Part shown: one piece after another, positions 19,691-27,836 of the stretch
How positions within the stretch are numbered: the first letter of the stretch is position 1
How the letters are laid out: every line of letters starts with the position of its first letter
Source: Collimonas sp. OK412
GTDB lineage: Bacteria; Pseudomonadota; Gammaproteobacteria; Burkholderiales; Burkholderiaceae_D
NCBI RefSeq assembly: GCF_900112135.1
Contig: NZ_FOLC01000009.1
Span: forward strand, 115,727 to 179,726
DNA: 64,000 nt
Direction: 5' to 3'
Notes under the pieces: model-generated
What the model was told of the DNA's origin: nothing
What the model saw: the letters and a program-made list of their open reading frames with translations, nothing else
The model's database searches: none
Made by a program: the position numbers and the translations under genes

Positions 19691-20034
19691 GAGCTCATTT
19701 CATCAATATTCGTGAGTGCGAACGCGGCAATTTGGGAGGTAGTGCAAGGCGCGCCGCGCAGCCAAGGGTGGCCCTTGCCGGTCGCGTTTCCGCTTGCAAG
19801 CGGAAACCGTTCCGCAGGCGGACAGCATGCTGTCCGAATTCCCTGCTACACCCCTTGGCAAGCGGCGCAACGCAGCAATACGCCCAAATTGCCCGTTCCC
19901 GAAGGGTTCTTGCCAGAAGAGGCGCTGGCCGCGTTGCGCTCCTTGCCGATAGCACCGCTATCGGACGCGTCGCGCGCCTTGCCAGCGCCTCTTCTGGCAA
20001 GAACGCATCTCACGAATATTGATGAAATGAGCTC
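19691..20034. mobile_element. 344-bp MITE-like element with 26-bp perfect terminal inverted repeats and TA flanks
   Basis: The ends 19691-19716 and 20009-20034 are perfect inverted copies of each other (26 bp, beginning GAGCTCATTTCATCAATATT), and TA stands immediately outside each end (19689-19690 and 20035-20036). TA duplication is typical of Tc1/mariner and IS630-type insertions, so a non-autonomous element is likely. The interior is almost completely self-complementary: an arm closed by 19720-19736 with 19883-19898, which contains a 22-bp palindrome (19786-19807) and an 18-bp palindrome (19819-19836); and a second arm with a perfect 24-bp stem (19906-19929 with 19981-20004) holding CCGATAGC/GCTATCGG at its tip. 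No transposase frame is present; the open frames are by-products of the repeats. It fills the ruvC-purH gap. Confidence 0.7.
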
Positions 20035-20045
20035 TAACCAGACAA

Positions 20046-20086
20046 TGACCGAAGCGCTTCGCCGTGGCAAGCACGAAGCGCCGGTC
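20046..20086 (-). terminator. Hairpin downstream of purH, possible terminator
   Basis: Just past the purH stop, arms GACCG..GCGCTTCG and CGAAGCGC..CGGTC pair (20046-20060 with 20074-20086, one two-base bulge). There is no good U-tract, so termination is uncertain; it could equally belong to the adjacent structured element. Confidence 0.4.
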
Positions 20087-20094
20087 GCTGCTAC

Positions 20095-21660
20095 TTAGTG
20101 ACGGAAGTGGCGGGTGCCGGTGAGCAGCATGACGACGCCATGTTCGTCGGCGGCGTCGATCACTTCCTGGTCGCGCATCGAACCGCCTGGCTGCACCACG
20201 CAGGTGGCGCCGGCGTCGACCACGACATCGAGGCCGTCGCGGAACGGGAAAAACGCATCCGAGGCGACCGCCGAACCGACCAGCGACAAACCGGCATTCT
20301 GCGCCTTGATCGAAGCAATGCGGGCCGAATCAACCCGGCTCATCTGGCCGGCGCCGACGCCCAAGGTCATGCCATTGCCGCAAAACACGATGGCGTTCGA
20401 CTTGACGAACTTGGCGACGCGCCAGGCAAACATCAGGTCCTGCAGCTGTTGCTGGGTCGGCTGCTTCTTGCTTACCACCTTGAGTTCGCTCAGGGCGACG
20501 TTGCGCGCATCCGGTGATTGCACCAGCAGGCCGCCGCCGACCCGCTTGAAATCATGCAGGTTGATAGCGTGCGCTAGCGGGATTTCCAGCAAGCGTACAT
20601 TCTGCTTGGCGGCAAAAACCTGCTTCGCCTGTTCCGTGAAGGACGGCGCGATGATGACTTCGACGAACTGCTTGGCGACGGCTTCGGCGGCATTACCGTC
20701 GAGTTCCTGGTTGAAGGCGATGATGCCGCCAAAGGCTGAAGTCGGATCGGTTTGCAGCGCCTTGCTATACGCTTCCAGCGGATTGTTGCCGATGGCGACG
20801 CCGCAGGGATTGGCGTGCTTGATGATGACGCATGCAGTTTCGTTGAAAGTCTTGACGCATTCCCACGCCGCATCGGCGTCGGCGATATTGTTGTAGGACA
20901 GCTCTTTACCCTGCAACTGCCTGTAGTTGGCCAGCGCACCTTCAACATGGCGGGTATCGCGGTAAAACGCCGCCGACTGGTGCGGGTTTTCGCCGTAACG
21001 CATTTCCTGCACCTTTTCGAAATGCAGGTTCAACGTCGCCGGATAGGCGCTGCGGGTAGTGTGCTGCTTGTCTTCGCCCAGCGAAGTGAAATAGTTGGTG
21101 ATGGCGCCGTCGTATTGAGCGGTATGGGCAAACACCTTCTTCGCCAGCGCAAATTTGGTGCCGTAGCCGACTTCGCCGTCGTGCGCCTTGAGCTCGGCCA
21201 GCACGCCGGCGTAATCGCTGGGATCGCACAGCACGATCACATCCTTATGGTTCTTGGCCGACGAACGCAGCATGGCAGGGCCGCCGATATCGATATTCTC
21301 GATCGCGTCTTCCAGCGAGCACTGCTCCTTGGCGATGGTCTGCTGGAACGGGTAGAGATTGACCACCACCATGTCGATCACCGGAATCTGGTGCTGCGCC
21401 AGGGCCGCGACATGCTCGGGGAAATCACGGCGGGCCAGGATGCCGCCATGCACTTTCGGATGCAGGGTCTTGACGCGGCCGTCGAGCATTTCCGGGAAAC
21501 CGGTGTAATCCGCCACTTCAGTCACCTTGATGCCGTTGTCGGCCAGCAGCTTGGCGGTGCCGCCCGTCGACAGAATGTTCACACCCAGCGCCGACAGCTC
21601 TTTTGCGAAATCAAGTATCCCGGTTTTGTCGGATACGGAAATGAGGGCTTGTTTAATCAT
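20095..21660 (-). CDS. purH: Bifunctional AICAR transformylase / IMP cyclohydrolase PurH
   Basis: PurH carries out the last two steps of de novo IMP synthesis. The 521-residue protein has the N-terminal MGS-like IMP cyclohydrolase domain ([51 protein letters not shown]) and the C-terminal transformylase domain with the conserved [11 protein letters not shown] and the ending [27 protein letters not shown]. It follows fis by 117 bp on the same strand. The order dusB-fis-purH-ruvC is common in Burkholderiales. Confidence 0.98.
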   Translation of the reverse strand: MIKQALISVSDKTGILDFAKELSALGVNILSTGGTAKLLADNGIKVTEVADYTGFPEMLDGRVKTLHPKVHGGILARRDFPEHVAALAQHQIPVIDMVVVNLYPFQQTIAKEQCSLEDAIENIDIGGPAMLRSSAKNHKDVIVLCDPSDYAGVLAELKAHDGEVGYGTKFALAKKVFAHTAQYDGAITNYFTSLGEDKQHTTRSAYPATLNLHFEKVQEMRYGENPHQSAAFYRDTRHVEGALANYRQLQGKELSYNNIADADAAWECVKTFNETACVIIKHANPCGVAIGNNPLEAYSKALQTDPTSAFGGIIAFNQELDGNAAEAVAKQFVEVIIAPSFTEQAKQVFAAKQNVRLLEIPLAHAINLHDFKRVGGGLLVQSPDARNVALSELKVVSKKQPTQQQLQDLMFAWRVAKFVKSNAIVFCGNGMTLGVGAGQMSRVDSARIASIKAQNAGLSLVGSAVASDAFFPFRDGLDVVVDAGATCVVQPGGSMRDQEVIDAADEHGVVMLLTGTRHFRH

Positions 21661-21777
21661 GATGGAAACTCTGGAAGGGAAGGGAAACGGATAAATACAG
21701 CCCTGGTGCCTGTCTCGGCGAGAACTGCGGCCTGCTGTCGGTCCTGGCTTGGCGCCGCGGATCCTTGGAACTGCCTG

Positions 21778-22011
21778 TTACAAAAGACCGTGCTGCTGCA
21801 ATTTCTTGCGCAGGGTGTTGCGATTGATGCCCAGCATTTCGGCTGCATGCGACTGATTACCTTCGGCGCGCGCGATCACGGCTTCCAGCACCGGTTTTTC
21901 AACCGTGGAAATCACCATGTCATACACGTTCGACGGCGGCTGCTCGCCCAGGTCCTTGAAATATTTTTCAAGGCTTTGCTTCACCACGTCTTGGATACTT
22001 TCTTTGCTCAT
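21778..22011 (-). CDS. fis: DNA-binding protein Fis
   Basis: Fis is a small dimeric nucleoid protein that bends DNA and tunes transcription in fast growth. The 77-residue protein ends with the helix-turn-helix NQSHAAEMLGINRNTLRKKLQQHGLL, which closely follows the family, and has the acidic N-terminal half with SLEKYFKDLGEQPP. It is shorter than the 98 residues of E. coli Fis because the N-terminal beta-hairpin arm is abbreviated, as usual in beta-proteobacteria. It lies after dusB, the classic dusB-fis pairing. Confidence 0.95.
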   Translation of the reverse strand: MSKESIQDVVKQSLEKYFKDLGEQPPSNVYDMVISTVEKPVLEAVIARAEGNQSHAAEMLGINRNTLRKKLQQHGLL

Positions 22012-22123
22012 TCTTTTTTACTATTCTTTTTTTCAGGATTTCGGCATTCCATCAGCGTTCCGTCGACGGCGTCATGCCCGCCTTGCTGGGGGAAATCCTG
22101 GTCCTGTTTCTTGTTGATCTGAT

Positions 22124-23140
22124 TCAGGCCGCCAGCATCTGCTCGGCCACCCCGTATTGTAACCGCTCCCCAAACGCAAACTGCGATTCGAAGAAGCTAT
22201 TTACTGCGGCCAGCTGCTGGCCGCAATCTTCCAGCAGGTTCATGCGTTGCCGGAAAGCCTCTCCACCAGGCAAATCGCGCACATACCAGCCGATATGCTT
22301 GCGGGCGGTACGCACCCCCAAGTAGTCGCCATAAAATCCATAATGCGCACGCAGATGTTCATCCATCAGCTGTTGCACTTCCGTCACCAGCGGCGCCGGC
22401 AAATATTCCCCGGTGCGCAGATAGTGCTCGATCTCGCGGAAAATCCATGGCCGGCCCTGCGCCGCCCGCCCCACCATGATGGCGTCGGCCTTGGTGTACT
22501 CCAGCACTTGCCGTGCTTTTTCGGGCGTCGTGATGTCGCCGTTGGCCACTACCGGGATCGTGACCGCTGCCTTGACTGCGGCAATGGTCTGGTATTCGGC
22601 GTCGCCGCTATAACCGTCAGCGCGGGTACGGCCGTGCAAGGTCAGCATGGCGATGCCGCTGGCTTGCGCCAGCCGCGCGATACGCAAGGCGTTCTTGTTG
22701 AGACGGTCCCAGCCGGTGCGGAATTTCAACGTAACCGGGACGTCGACCGCGCCCACCACCGCTTCCAGTATCCGTGCCACCAGTTGCTCATCCTGCAATA
22801 AAGCCGAACCGCACCAGCTGTTGCACACTTTCTTGACCGGGCATCCCATGTTGATGTCGATGATTTGCGCACCGTGGTCGACATTGTATTTTGCGCACTC
22901 CGCCAGCATCAGCGGATCGGCGCCGGCGATCTGCACCGCCCGCGGCTCCATCTCGCCGTCGTGGTTGATGCGGCGCGAAGTCTTCTCGGTCTGCCACAGG
23001 CGCGGATTGGAGGCAGCCATTTCCGACACCGCGTAGCCGGCGCCCAGCTCTTTGCAGAGCTGCCGGAACGGTCTGTCCGTGACGCCCGCCATGGGCGCCA
23101 CAAAGACGTTGTTACGAAGGAAATAAGGGCCAATATTCAC
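22124..23140 (-). CDS. dusB: tRNA-dihydrouridine synthase DusB
   Basis: DusB is an FMN-dependent enzyme that reduces specific uridines in tRNA to dihydrouridine. The 338-residue TIM-barrel protein shows VAPMAGVTDRPFRQLCKELGAG at the start, INMGCPVKKVCNSWCGSAL with the catalytic cysteine, LTLHGRTRADGYSG, VVANGDITTPEKA and VGRAAQGRPWIF. The start codon is GTG. Two cysteines follow each other in the active-site stretch, KVCNSWCGSAL, where a single catalytic cysteine is needed. The gene heads the dusB-fis pair and probably the purH transcript. Confidence 0.97.
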   Translation of the reverse strand: MNIGPYFLRNNVFVAPMAGVTDRPFRQLCKELGAGYAVSEMAASNPRLWQTEKTSRRINHDGEMEPRAVQIAGADPLMLAECAKYNVDHGAQIIDINMGCPVKKVCNSWCGSALLQDEQLVARILEAVVGAVDVPVTLKFRTGWDRLNKNALRIARLAQASGIAMLTLHGRTRADGYSGDAEYQTIAAVKAAVTIPVVANGDITTPEKARQVLEYTKADAIMVGRAAQGRPWIFREIEHYLRTGEYLPAPLVTEVQQLMDEHLRAHYGFYGDYLGVRTARKHIGWYVRDLPGGEAFRQRMNLLEDCGQQLAAVNSFFESQFAFGERLQYGVAEQMLAA

Positions 23141-23224
23141 GGCGGCGTCGCTGACTCGGGATGAAATCGAAAGGGAAAGGCGTCATTTTATCCCGATTGC
23201 CGAAGCAAGCGGGGTTTTGCACAA

Positions 23225-24331
23225 TCAAAGTTCGTCTTCGGCGGAGCTGCGCAGGTGCTGGGTGGCGTAATGGATCAGTTCATCCAGGCCGCGGCCGTCG
23301 GCGCCGTAAGTGGCCACTCCTATCGACAGCGCGAGCCGGATCGACCAGTTTTCGATGTTCACCGGATGGTGCTTGAAATGGCCGAGAAAAGTCTCGGCGA
23401 GGTTGTCGGCATCGACGGTGTCGGTCGCCGGCAACACATACAGGAATTCGGTGGCGTTCCAGCGGCCGCCGCTGTCGGTCTTGCGCAGCTGGGCGCCGGT
23501 ATCCTTGGCGAATGCCGCCAGGATATTGTCGGCCACCGCCCAGCCGTACAGGTCGTTGATCTTGTGGAAATCGTCCAGCTGGCAATACAGGATCGACAGC
23601 GGCGACTCATCGACGGCGGTGGCGGCTACCGCTTCCTCATAGACATGCACGATGCGGCGCCGTGTCAGCAAGCCGGTCAGCGAATCAAGCTGCACCTGGC
23701 GCGTGAGCAGGTGCGACAAATTGGATTGCTTCCAGATCACTTCGCACACATGGCCGAAAGCCTGGAACGAAGCAAACCCGGTTTCTGAAAAATAATCCTC
23801 GCTATCGGCGTAAAACACCATCATGCCGTGCATGCGGGCTTTTTCCGAACGCAGCGGTATGGCCAGCGCGGCCTTGGCGGAGCAGTGCTCAGGGTGCGCT
23901 TGCCAGGGTGTAAAGAGCGCATGGAAGTCACTGTCGTGGCCGGCCTCCCAATCGGCGACCTGGGCAAACGGCGCCACGTAGTCAAAACAATCCTTGGCCA
24001 GCTGCCAATGATCCGACTCGCCCCGCGCCGGGCCGACAATCGCCGCCGGCTTGATGGTCGCTTCCGAATCGTCCTGGCAGAATCCCACCCACACCAGCCG
24101 GATATGCGGACTGGCAGGCAGGATCATCTGGCACAGCCGCTTCACGCTTTCACGGCCGCTATAGGCTTGGGGCAAGGTTTGCAGCAGCTGGTGCAATACG
24201 CCGACCAGCGCCAGCTGCTCATCGTTCAGCGCCGGCGCAGCGGGCGCGCTCTGTTTCCCCGCGGCCGCTTCGACCAATGGTTCAGGCTCAGCGGCACGCT
24301 GAGTCCAGGAGGGAAAGAGGTTAAGTTTCAT
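23225..24331 (-). CDS. GAF-like sensor protein with degenerate GGDEF domain
   Basis: The 368-residue protein has an N-terminal half resembling a GAF sensory domain (about residues 40-200, with LRSEKARMHGMMVFYADSEDYFSE) followed by a GGDEF-type domain starting LDSLTGLLTRRRI at 216. The metal-binding stretch QLDDFHKINDLYG is kept, but the signature that should read GGDEF is NATEF at 292-296. Loss of both glycines and the first acidic residue makes diguanylate cyclase activity unlikely. It may bind GTP or act as an allosteric or protein-interaction module; this is inference. No signal peptide or membrane segment is seen, so it is cytoplasmic. Neighbours dusB and the phosphatase gene give no functional hint. 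Confidence 0.85.
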   Translation of the reverse strand: MKLNLFPSWTQRAAEPEPLVEAAAGKQSAPAAPALNDEQLALVGVLHQLLQTLPQAYSGRESVKRLCQMILPASPHIRLVWVGFCQDDSEATIKPAAIVGPARGESDHWQLAKDCFDYVAPFAQVADWEAGHDSDFHALFTPWQAHPEHCSAKAALAIPLRSEKARMHGMMVFYADSEDYFSETGFASFQAFGHVCEVIWKQSNLSHLLTRQVQLDSLTGLLTRRRIVHVYEEAVAATAVDESPLSILYCQLDDFHKINDLYGWAVADNILAAFAKDTGAQLRKTDSGGRWNATEFLYVLPATDTVDADNLAETFLGHFKHHPVNIENWSIRLALSIGVATYGADGRGLDELIHYATQHLRSSAEDEL

Positions 24332-24506
24332 GCTGGCGGTCCCGCTGTTGTTTTAATTCTTGTCAGCAAGATTAGCACAAGCACACTGCTTTTATCGCAA
24401 CTGTTTTTGCAAGAGCTTATACAGATTTATAGCGATTTTCGGGACTTGCCGCCGAAGCCCAACATAAGCGGCAAAACACTGGCTGCATTGGCGCGGCAAG
24501 CCGGGC

Positions 24507-25166
24507 TCATTGATCGATTTCGTCCAGCGACAAGGCGTCCAGGTGCGCCACGTCGCCCCAGCCGTCCACCCGCAATGGCTGCGGCCATTCGGGGTTCCAG
24601 CTCAGGCGGTTGATGCTGGCGTTGAATATATCGCAACTGCGCGCCTGCTCCAGCGGCAGCTGGTGGGCAAGACGGTATATGCAGTCGAGTACGCCGCCAT
24701 GGGTCACTATCGCGATCTGGCGCAGATCACCCGCCGCCAGCAATGCTGGCAGGACCGCCGCCACCCTTGCGTAGAATTCGCTCATGGTTTCCGCCACGTG
24801 CTGGCCGGCCGGATAACGGACATCGATATCGCGCGCCATCAACGCCGCGTAGGCATCAGGAAAGCGTTCGGCAGCTTCCGGGTAACGCAAGCCTTCCAGC
24901 GCGCCGTAGCAACGCTCGCGCAATCCGGTTTCGAGGCGCAGGGCCATGCCGCTCGCCTCGGCCAAGGGCGCCGCGGTTTGTTGCGCGCGCTGCAGGTCGC
25001 TGCAAAAAATGGCGTCCAGGGCGAGGCCATCCAGGCTGCGCGCCAATGCCAGCGCCTGGCGCCGGCCTGCCGGATTGAGCGGGATATCCAGGTGGCCTTG
25101 CAGGCGGCGCTCCAGGTTCCAGTCGGTTTCGCCGTGGCGTATCAGCAGGATTTCGGTGGTTGGCAT
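24507..25166 (-). CDS. Histidine phosphatase family protein (phosphoglycerate mutase-like)
   Basis: The 219-residue protein has the histidine-phosphatase signature LLIRHGETDWNLERRLQGH with the nucleophilic histidine at residue 10, the LNPAGRRQALALA segment, the conserved EACYGALEG-type stretch (RERCYGALEGLRYPEA), and the second catalytic histidine in IAIVTHGGVLDCIYR. This fits the GpmB/CobC-like branch, which contains broad phosphatases as well as cofactor-dependent mutases. A specific substrate cannot be read from sequence. Its neighbours are tRNA and general metabolism genes. Confidence 0.9.
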   Translation of the reverse strand: MPTTEILLIRHGETDWNLERRLQGHLDIPLNPAGRRQALALARSLDGLALDAIFCSDLQRAQQTAAPLAEASGMALRLETGLRERCYGALEGLRYPEAAERFPDAYAALMARDIDVRYPAGQHVAETMSEFYARVAAVLPALLAAGDLRQIAIVTHGGVLDCIYRLAHQLPLEQARSCDIFNASINRLSWNPEWPQPLRVDGWGDVAHLDALSLDEIDQ

Positions 25167-25188
25167 GGGCTTCCTGCAGGATTGCTGC

Positions 25189-25824
25189 TTACAAGGCCGG
25201 ATTCAGGGTGTACAGGCTGACGATGGATGTCTCGGCCAGGATGTGTCCGCGCATGGCGGCCAGCGCCTGCTGTCCGGTAAATTTGCCGTCTACCGGCAAG
25301 CGCGCGATGTCCAGCGCGTACAGGGTAAAAATGTAACGGTGCGCAGTCTCGTCGTTCCATGGCGGGCATGGGCCGTCGTAGCCAAAATAATCGCCGCCCA
25401 TCGCCGCATCGCCGGCAAACCAGCCGGTGTAGTCGTTCAGGCCGTGGCGCGCGCCAGGGATCGGGCTGCCATAGATTTCCGGGCCGGGCTTGCCGCGCGA
25501 GATGACGCGATCGCTGAAGGTTCCGGCTTCTATCGAAGTCGCATGCGGCGGCAGGTCGACCAGCACCCAGTGGAAAAAATCGACGCGCGGCAGGTCGGCC
25601 GGCACGATCTTGCCGTCCTGGTTGACGTCGTCGCCGCGCGAGGGCACATCGGGATCGTGGCAGATAAGCACCAGCGATTTCGTGCCGGCCGGCGGTTCGC
25701 CCCAGCCCAGGTGCGGGTTATGGTTGGCGGACAGCGTGACATGGGTCTCGGGATGCACCACCGCGAAAGCAAATTCGCCGGGAATATATGCACCGTCGTT
25801 GAAAGAATGGCTCCAGAGGTTCAC
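25189..25824 (-). CDS. YbhB/YbcL family protein (PEBP, Raf-kinase-inhibitor-like)
   Basis: The 211-residue protein belongs to the phosphatidylethanolamine-binding fold family. Seen are HLGWGEPPAGTKSLVLICHDPDVPS, the ligand-site stretch FFHWVLVDLPPHATSIEAG, and YDGPCPPWNDETAHRYIFTLYALD. The start codon is GTG with AGGAG six bases upstream. It lacks a signal peptide, so a cytoplasmic location is likely. The molecular role of bacterial members is poorly defined. Confidence 0.93.
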   Translation of the reverse strand: MNLWSHSFNDGAYIPGEFAFAVVHPETHVTLSANHNPHLGWGEPPAGTKSLVLICHDPDVPSRGDDVNQDGKIVPADLPRVDFFHWVLVDLPPHATSIEAGTFSDRVISRGKPGPEIYGSPIPGARHGLNDYTGWFAGDAAMGGDYFGYDGPCPPWNDETAHRYIFTLYALDIARLPVDGKFTGQQALAAMRGHILAETSIVSLYTLNPAL

Positions 25825-25868
25825 GATAAGCTCCTGTCGTAAAGTTGTCAGGCTACAGCAAAAACGGT

Positions 25869-26327
25869 TTACGCTTTGGCGGCCGGCGGTTTTACCTGCA
25901 GCCAGAAAGTCACCGGACCATCATTGGTCAAAGACACTTTCATGTCGGCGCCAAAACAGCCGGTCGCGACCTGCTTGTGCCGGCTTGCCGCCTGGCCGAC
26001 GAAATAGTCGAACAGGCGGCGGCCGTCTTCCGGCGCCGCCGCCGGCGTGAACGAGGGCCGGGTTCCTGACTGGGTGTCCGCCGCCAGCGTAAATTGCGGC
26101 ACCAGCAGCAGGCCGCCGCCGATGTCGCTCAGGCTGCGGTTCATCTTGCCGGCGTCGTCGGCGAACACGCGATACGCCAGCAGCTTGGCCAGCAGCGCAT
26201 CGGCTTCCTTTTCGCGGTCGCCGCGCTCCGCGCACAGCAAGACCATCAGGCCGCCCTCGATAGCGCCGACCGTGGCGCCGTCCACCACCACGCTGGCGTG
26301 GCTGACCCGTTGCAGCAGGCCGATCAT
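25869..26327 (-). CDS. dtd: D-aminoacyl-tRNA deacylase Dtd
   Basis: Dtd removes D-amino acids wrongly attached to tRNA. The 152-residue protein starts [17 protein letters not shown] and has the conserved C-terminal motif [13 protein letters not shown], whose Gly-Pro enters the partner's active site in the dimer. The other signature, usually SQFTL, reads [17 protein letters not shown] here; the serine is replaced by proline. Its start overlaps the tyrS stop by four bases (ATGA), so TyrRS, which is known to misuse D-tyrosine, and its proofreader are translationally coupled. Confidence 0.95.
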   Translation of the reverse strand: MIGLLQRVSHASVVVDGATVGAIEGGLMVLLCAERGDREKEADALLAKLLAYRVFADDAGKMNRSLSDIGGGLLLVPQFTLAADTQSGTRPSFTPAAAPEDGRRLFDYFVGQAASRHKQVATGCFGADMKVSLTNDGPVTFWLQVKPPAAKA

Positions 26328-27595
26328 GCCGTCAGGTTGACCCGGGCGAACTTGCGCTTGCCGACCTGTATCACGAAGGTGGCAGCCTCGACTTTCAAAC
26401 CCTTGTCGCTGACCACGGCGCCATCGATCCGCACGCCGCCCTGCTCCACCATGCGCAGCGCTTCCGAGGTCGACGGGCAGAGATTGGCCTGTTTCAGCAA
26501 CTGGCCGATGCCCAGCGGCGCACCGCTCAGGGTCAACTCGGGAATGTCGTCCGGGATGCCGCCCTTGGCGCGGTTATTGAAATCGCTCAAGGCGTCTTCC
26601 GCCGCTTGCTGGTTATGGAAGCGCGCCACGATTTCCTGCGCCAGCGCCACCTTGATGTCGCGCGGATTCTGGCCGCCTTCGACCTGCGCCTTGTAGCCGG
26701 CGATCTGCGCCAGCGACTTGAACGACAGCAGCTCGTAATAACGCCACATCATGACGTCGGAAATGCTCATCACCTTGGCGAACATGGTGTTGGCCGGCTC
26801 CGTGATGCCGATGTAGTTGCCCTTGGACTTGGACATCTTCTCGACGCCGTCCAGTCCTTCCAGCAAAGGCATGGTCAGGATGCATTGCGGCTCCTGGCCG
26901 TAATCCTTCTGCAGCTCGCGGCCGACCAGCAGGTTGAATTTCTGGTCGGTGCCGCCCAGTTCCAGGTCCGACTCCAGCGCCACCGAATCGTAGCCCTGCA
27001 TCAGCGGGTACAGCAGTTCGTGCACCGAAATCGGCGTACCGGCCTTGAAACGCTTGGTGAAGTCTTCACGTTCAAGAATCCGCGCCACCGTGTATTTGGC
27101 GGACAGCTGGATCATGCCGCGCGCGCCGAGCTTGTCCGACCATTCCGAGTTATAACGGATTTCAGTTCGCGCCGGGTCCAGCACCAGGCTGGCCTGGGCA
27201 AAATAGGTCTTGGCGTTTTCTTCGATCTGTTCGCGGGTCAGCGGCGGCCGCGTCGCATTGCGTCCGGACGGATCGCCGATCATCGAGGTAAAGTCGCCGA
27301 TCAGGAAAATCACGTTGTGGCCGAGGTCCTGCAGCTGCCGCATCTTGTTCAGCACCACCGTGTGGCCAAGGTGCAGGTCGGGCGCGGTCGGGTCCAGGCC
27401 CAGCTTGATGCGCAGCGGCTTGCCGCTCTGTTCGGAACGCTGCAGCTTGCGCGCAAAGTCGCTCTCGATCAGCAGTTCGTCGACGCCGCGTTTGGTGATC
27501 GCCAGCGCCTCCTGGGTCCGGTCCGACAGGACCAGGGGGGTGTTTTCAACAGCAGCGGCTGCCTTCGGTGATGCGTTGTGGGAATCGTGAGCCAT
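26324..27595 (-). CDS. tyrS: Tyrosyl-tRNA synthetase
   Basis: TyrRS charges tRNA-Tyr with tyrosine. The class I signatures are [12 protein letters not shown] (HIGH-like) and [13 protein letters not shown] (KMSKS), with the [16 protein letters not shown] tyrosine/tRNA region, and an S4-like RNA-binding domain closes the protein ([17 protein letters not shown]). I choose the ATG at 27595, giving 423 residues starting MAHDSHN; the frame stays open to an earlier ATG at 27652, whose extra 19 residues are hydrophobic and unlike the family. It is divergent from the M23 peptidase gene and coupled to dtd. Confidence 0.96.
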   Translation of the reverse strand: MAHDSHNASPKAAAAVENTPLVLSDRTQEALAITKRGVDELLIESDFARKLQRSEQSGKPLRIKLGLDPTAPDLHLGHTVVLNKMRQLQDLGHNVIFLIGDFTSMIGDPSGRNATRPPLTREQIEENAKTYFAQASLVLDPARTEIRYNSEWSDKLGARGMIQLSAKYTVARILEREDFTKRFKAGTPISVHELLYPLMQGYDSVALESDLELGGTDQKFNLLVGRELQKDYGQEPQCILTMPLLEGLDGVEKMSKSKGNYIGITEPANTMFAKVMSISDVMMWRYYELLSFKSLAQIAGYKAQVEGGQNPRDIKVALAQEIVARFHNQQAAEDALSDFNNRAKGGIPDDIPELTLSGAPLGIGQLLKQANLCPSTSEALRMVEQGGVRIDGAVVSDKGLKVEAATFVIQVGKRKFARVNLTA

Positions 27596-27741
27596 ATGGG
27601 AAATAAAAATCCAGCGAAAATGAAATCTGAAAAGCTGCGCCTCTGCCTGCACGGAACGGAAATTGCGGATGTAAAGGGAAACGAATACAAAGGGTTACCA
27701 TAAATCGGACCATTCCTACAGTCGCACAAGGTACCCTAAGG

Positions 27742-27747
27742 TATAAT
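27742..27747 (+). promoter_or_regulatory. Probable -10 element upstream of the M23 peptidase gene
   Basis: A perfect TATAAT lies 90 bases upstream of the peptidase ATG in the divergent tyrS gap. No good -35 hexamer stands at 16-18 bp spacing, so only the -10 is called. Confidence 0.45.
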
Positions 27748-27836
27748 CCCTGATCCTTTTAACCCGCCGCAAGTCGTTCAATCAAACAAACAACAACACA
27801 AGAATCGGTAGCAAACGGCAAATTTTAACGTATTGC

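Noticed and set aside
20046-20086. Treating the hairpin after purH as part of the MITE-like element
   Set aside because: It lies outside the terminal repeats and the flanking TA, so it belongs to the purH 3' region.
19214-20098. Plus-strand open frame of 294 codons across ruvC and the structured element
   Set aside because: It runs antisense through ruvC and then through inverted repeats. Composition and lack of a ribosome binding site argue for a by-product of the repeats.
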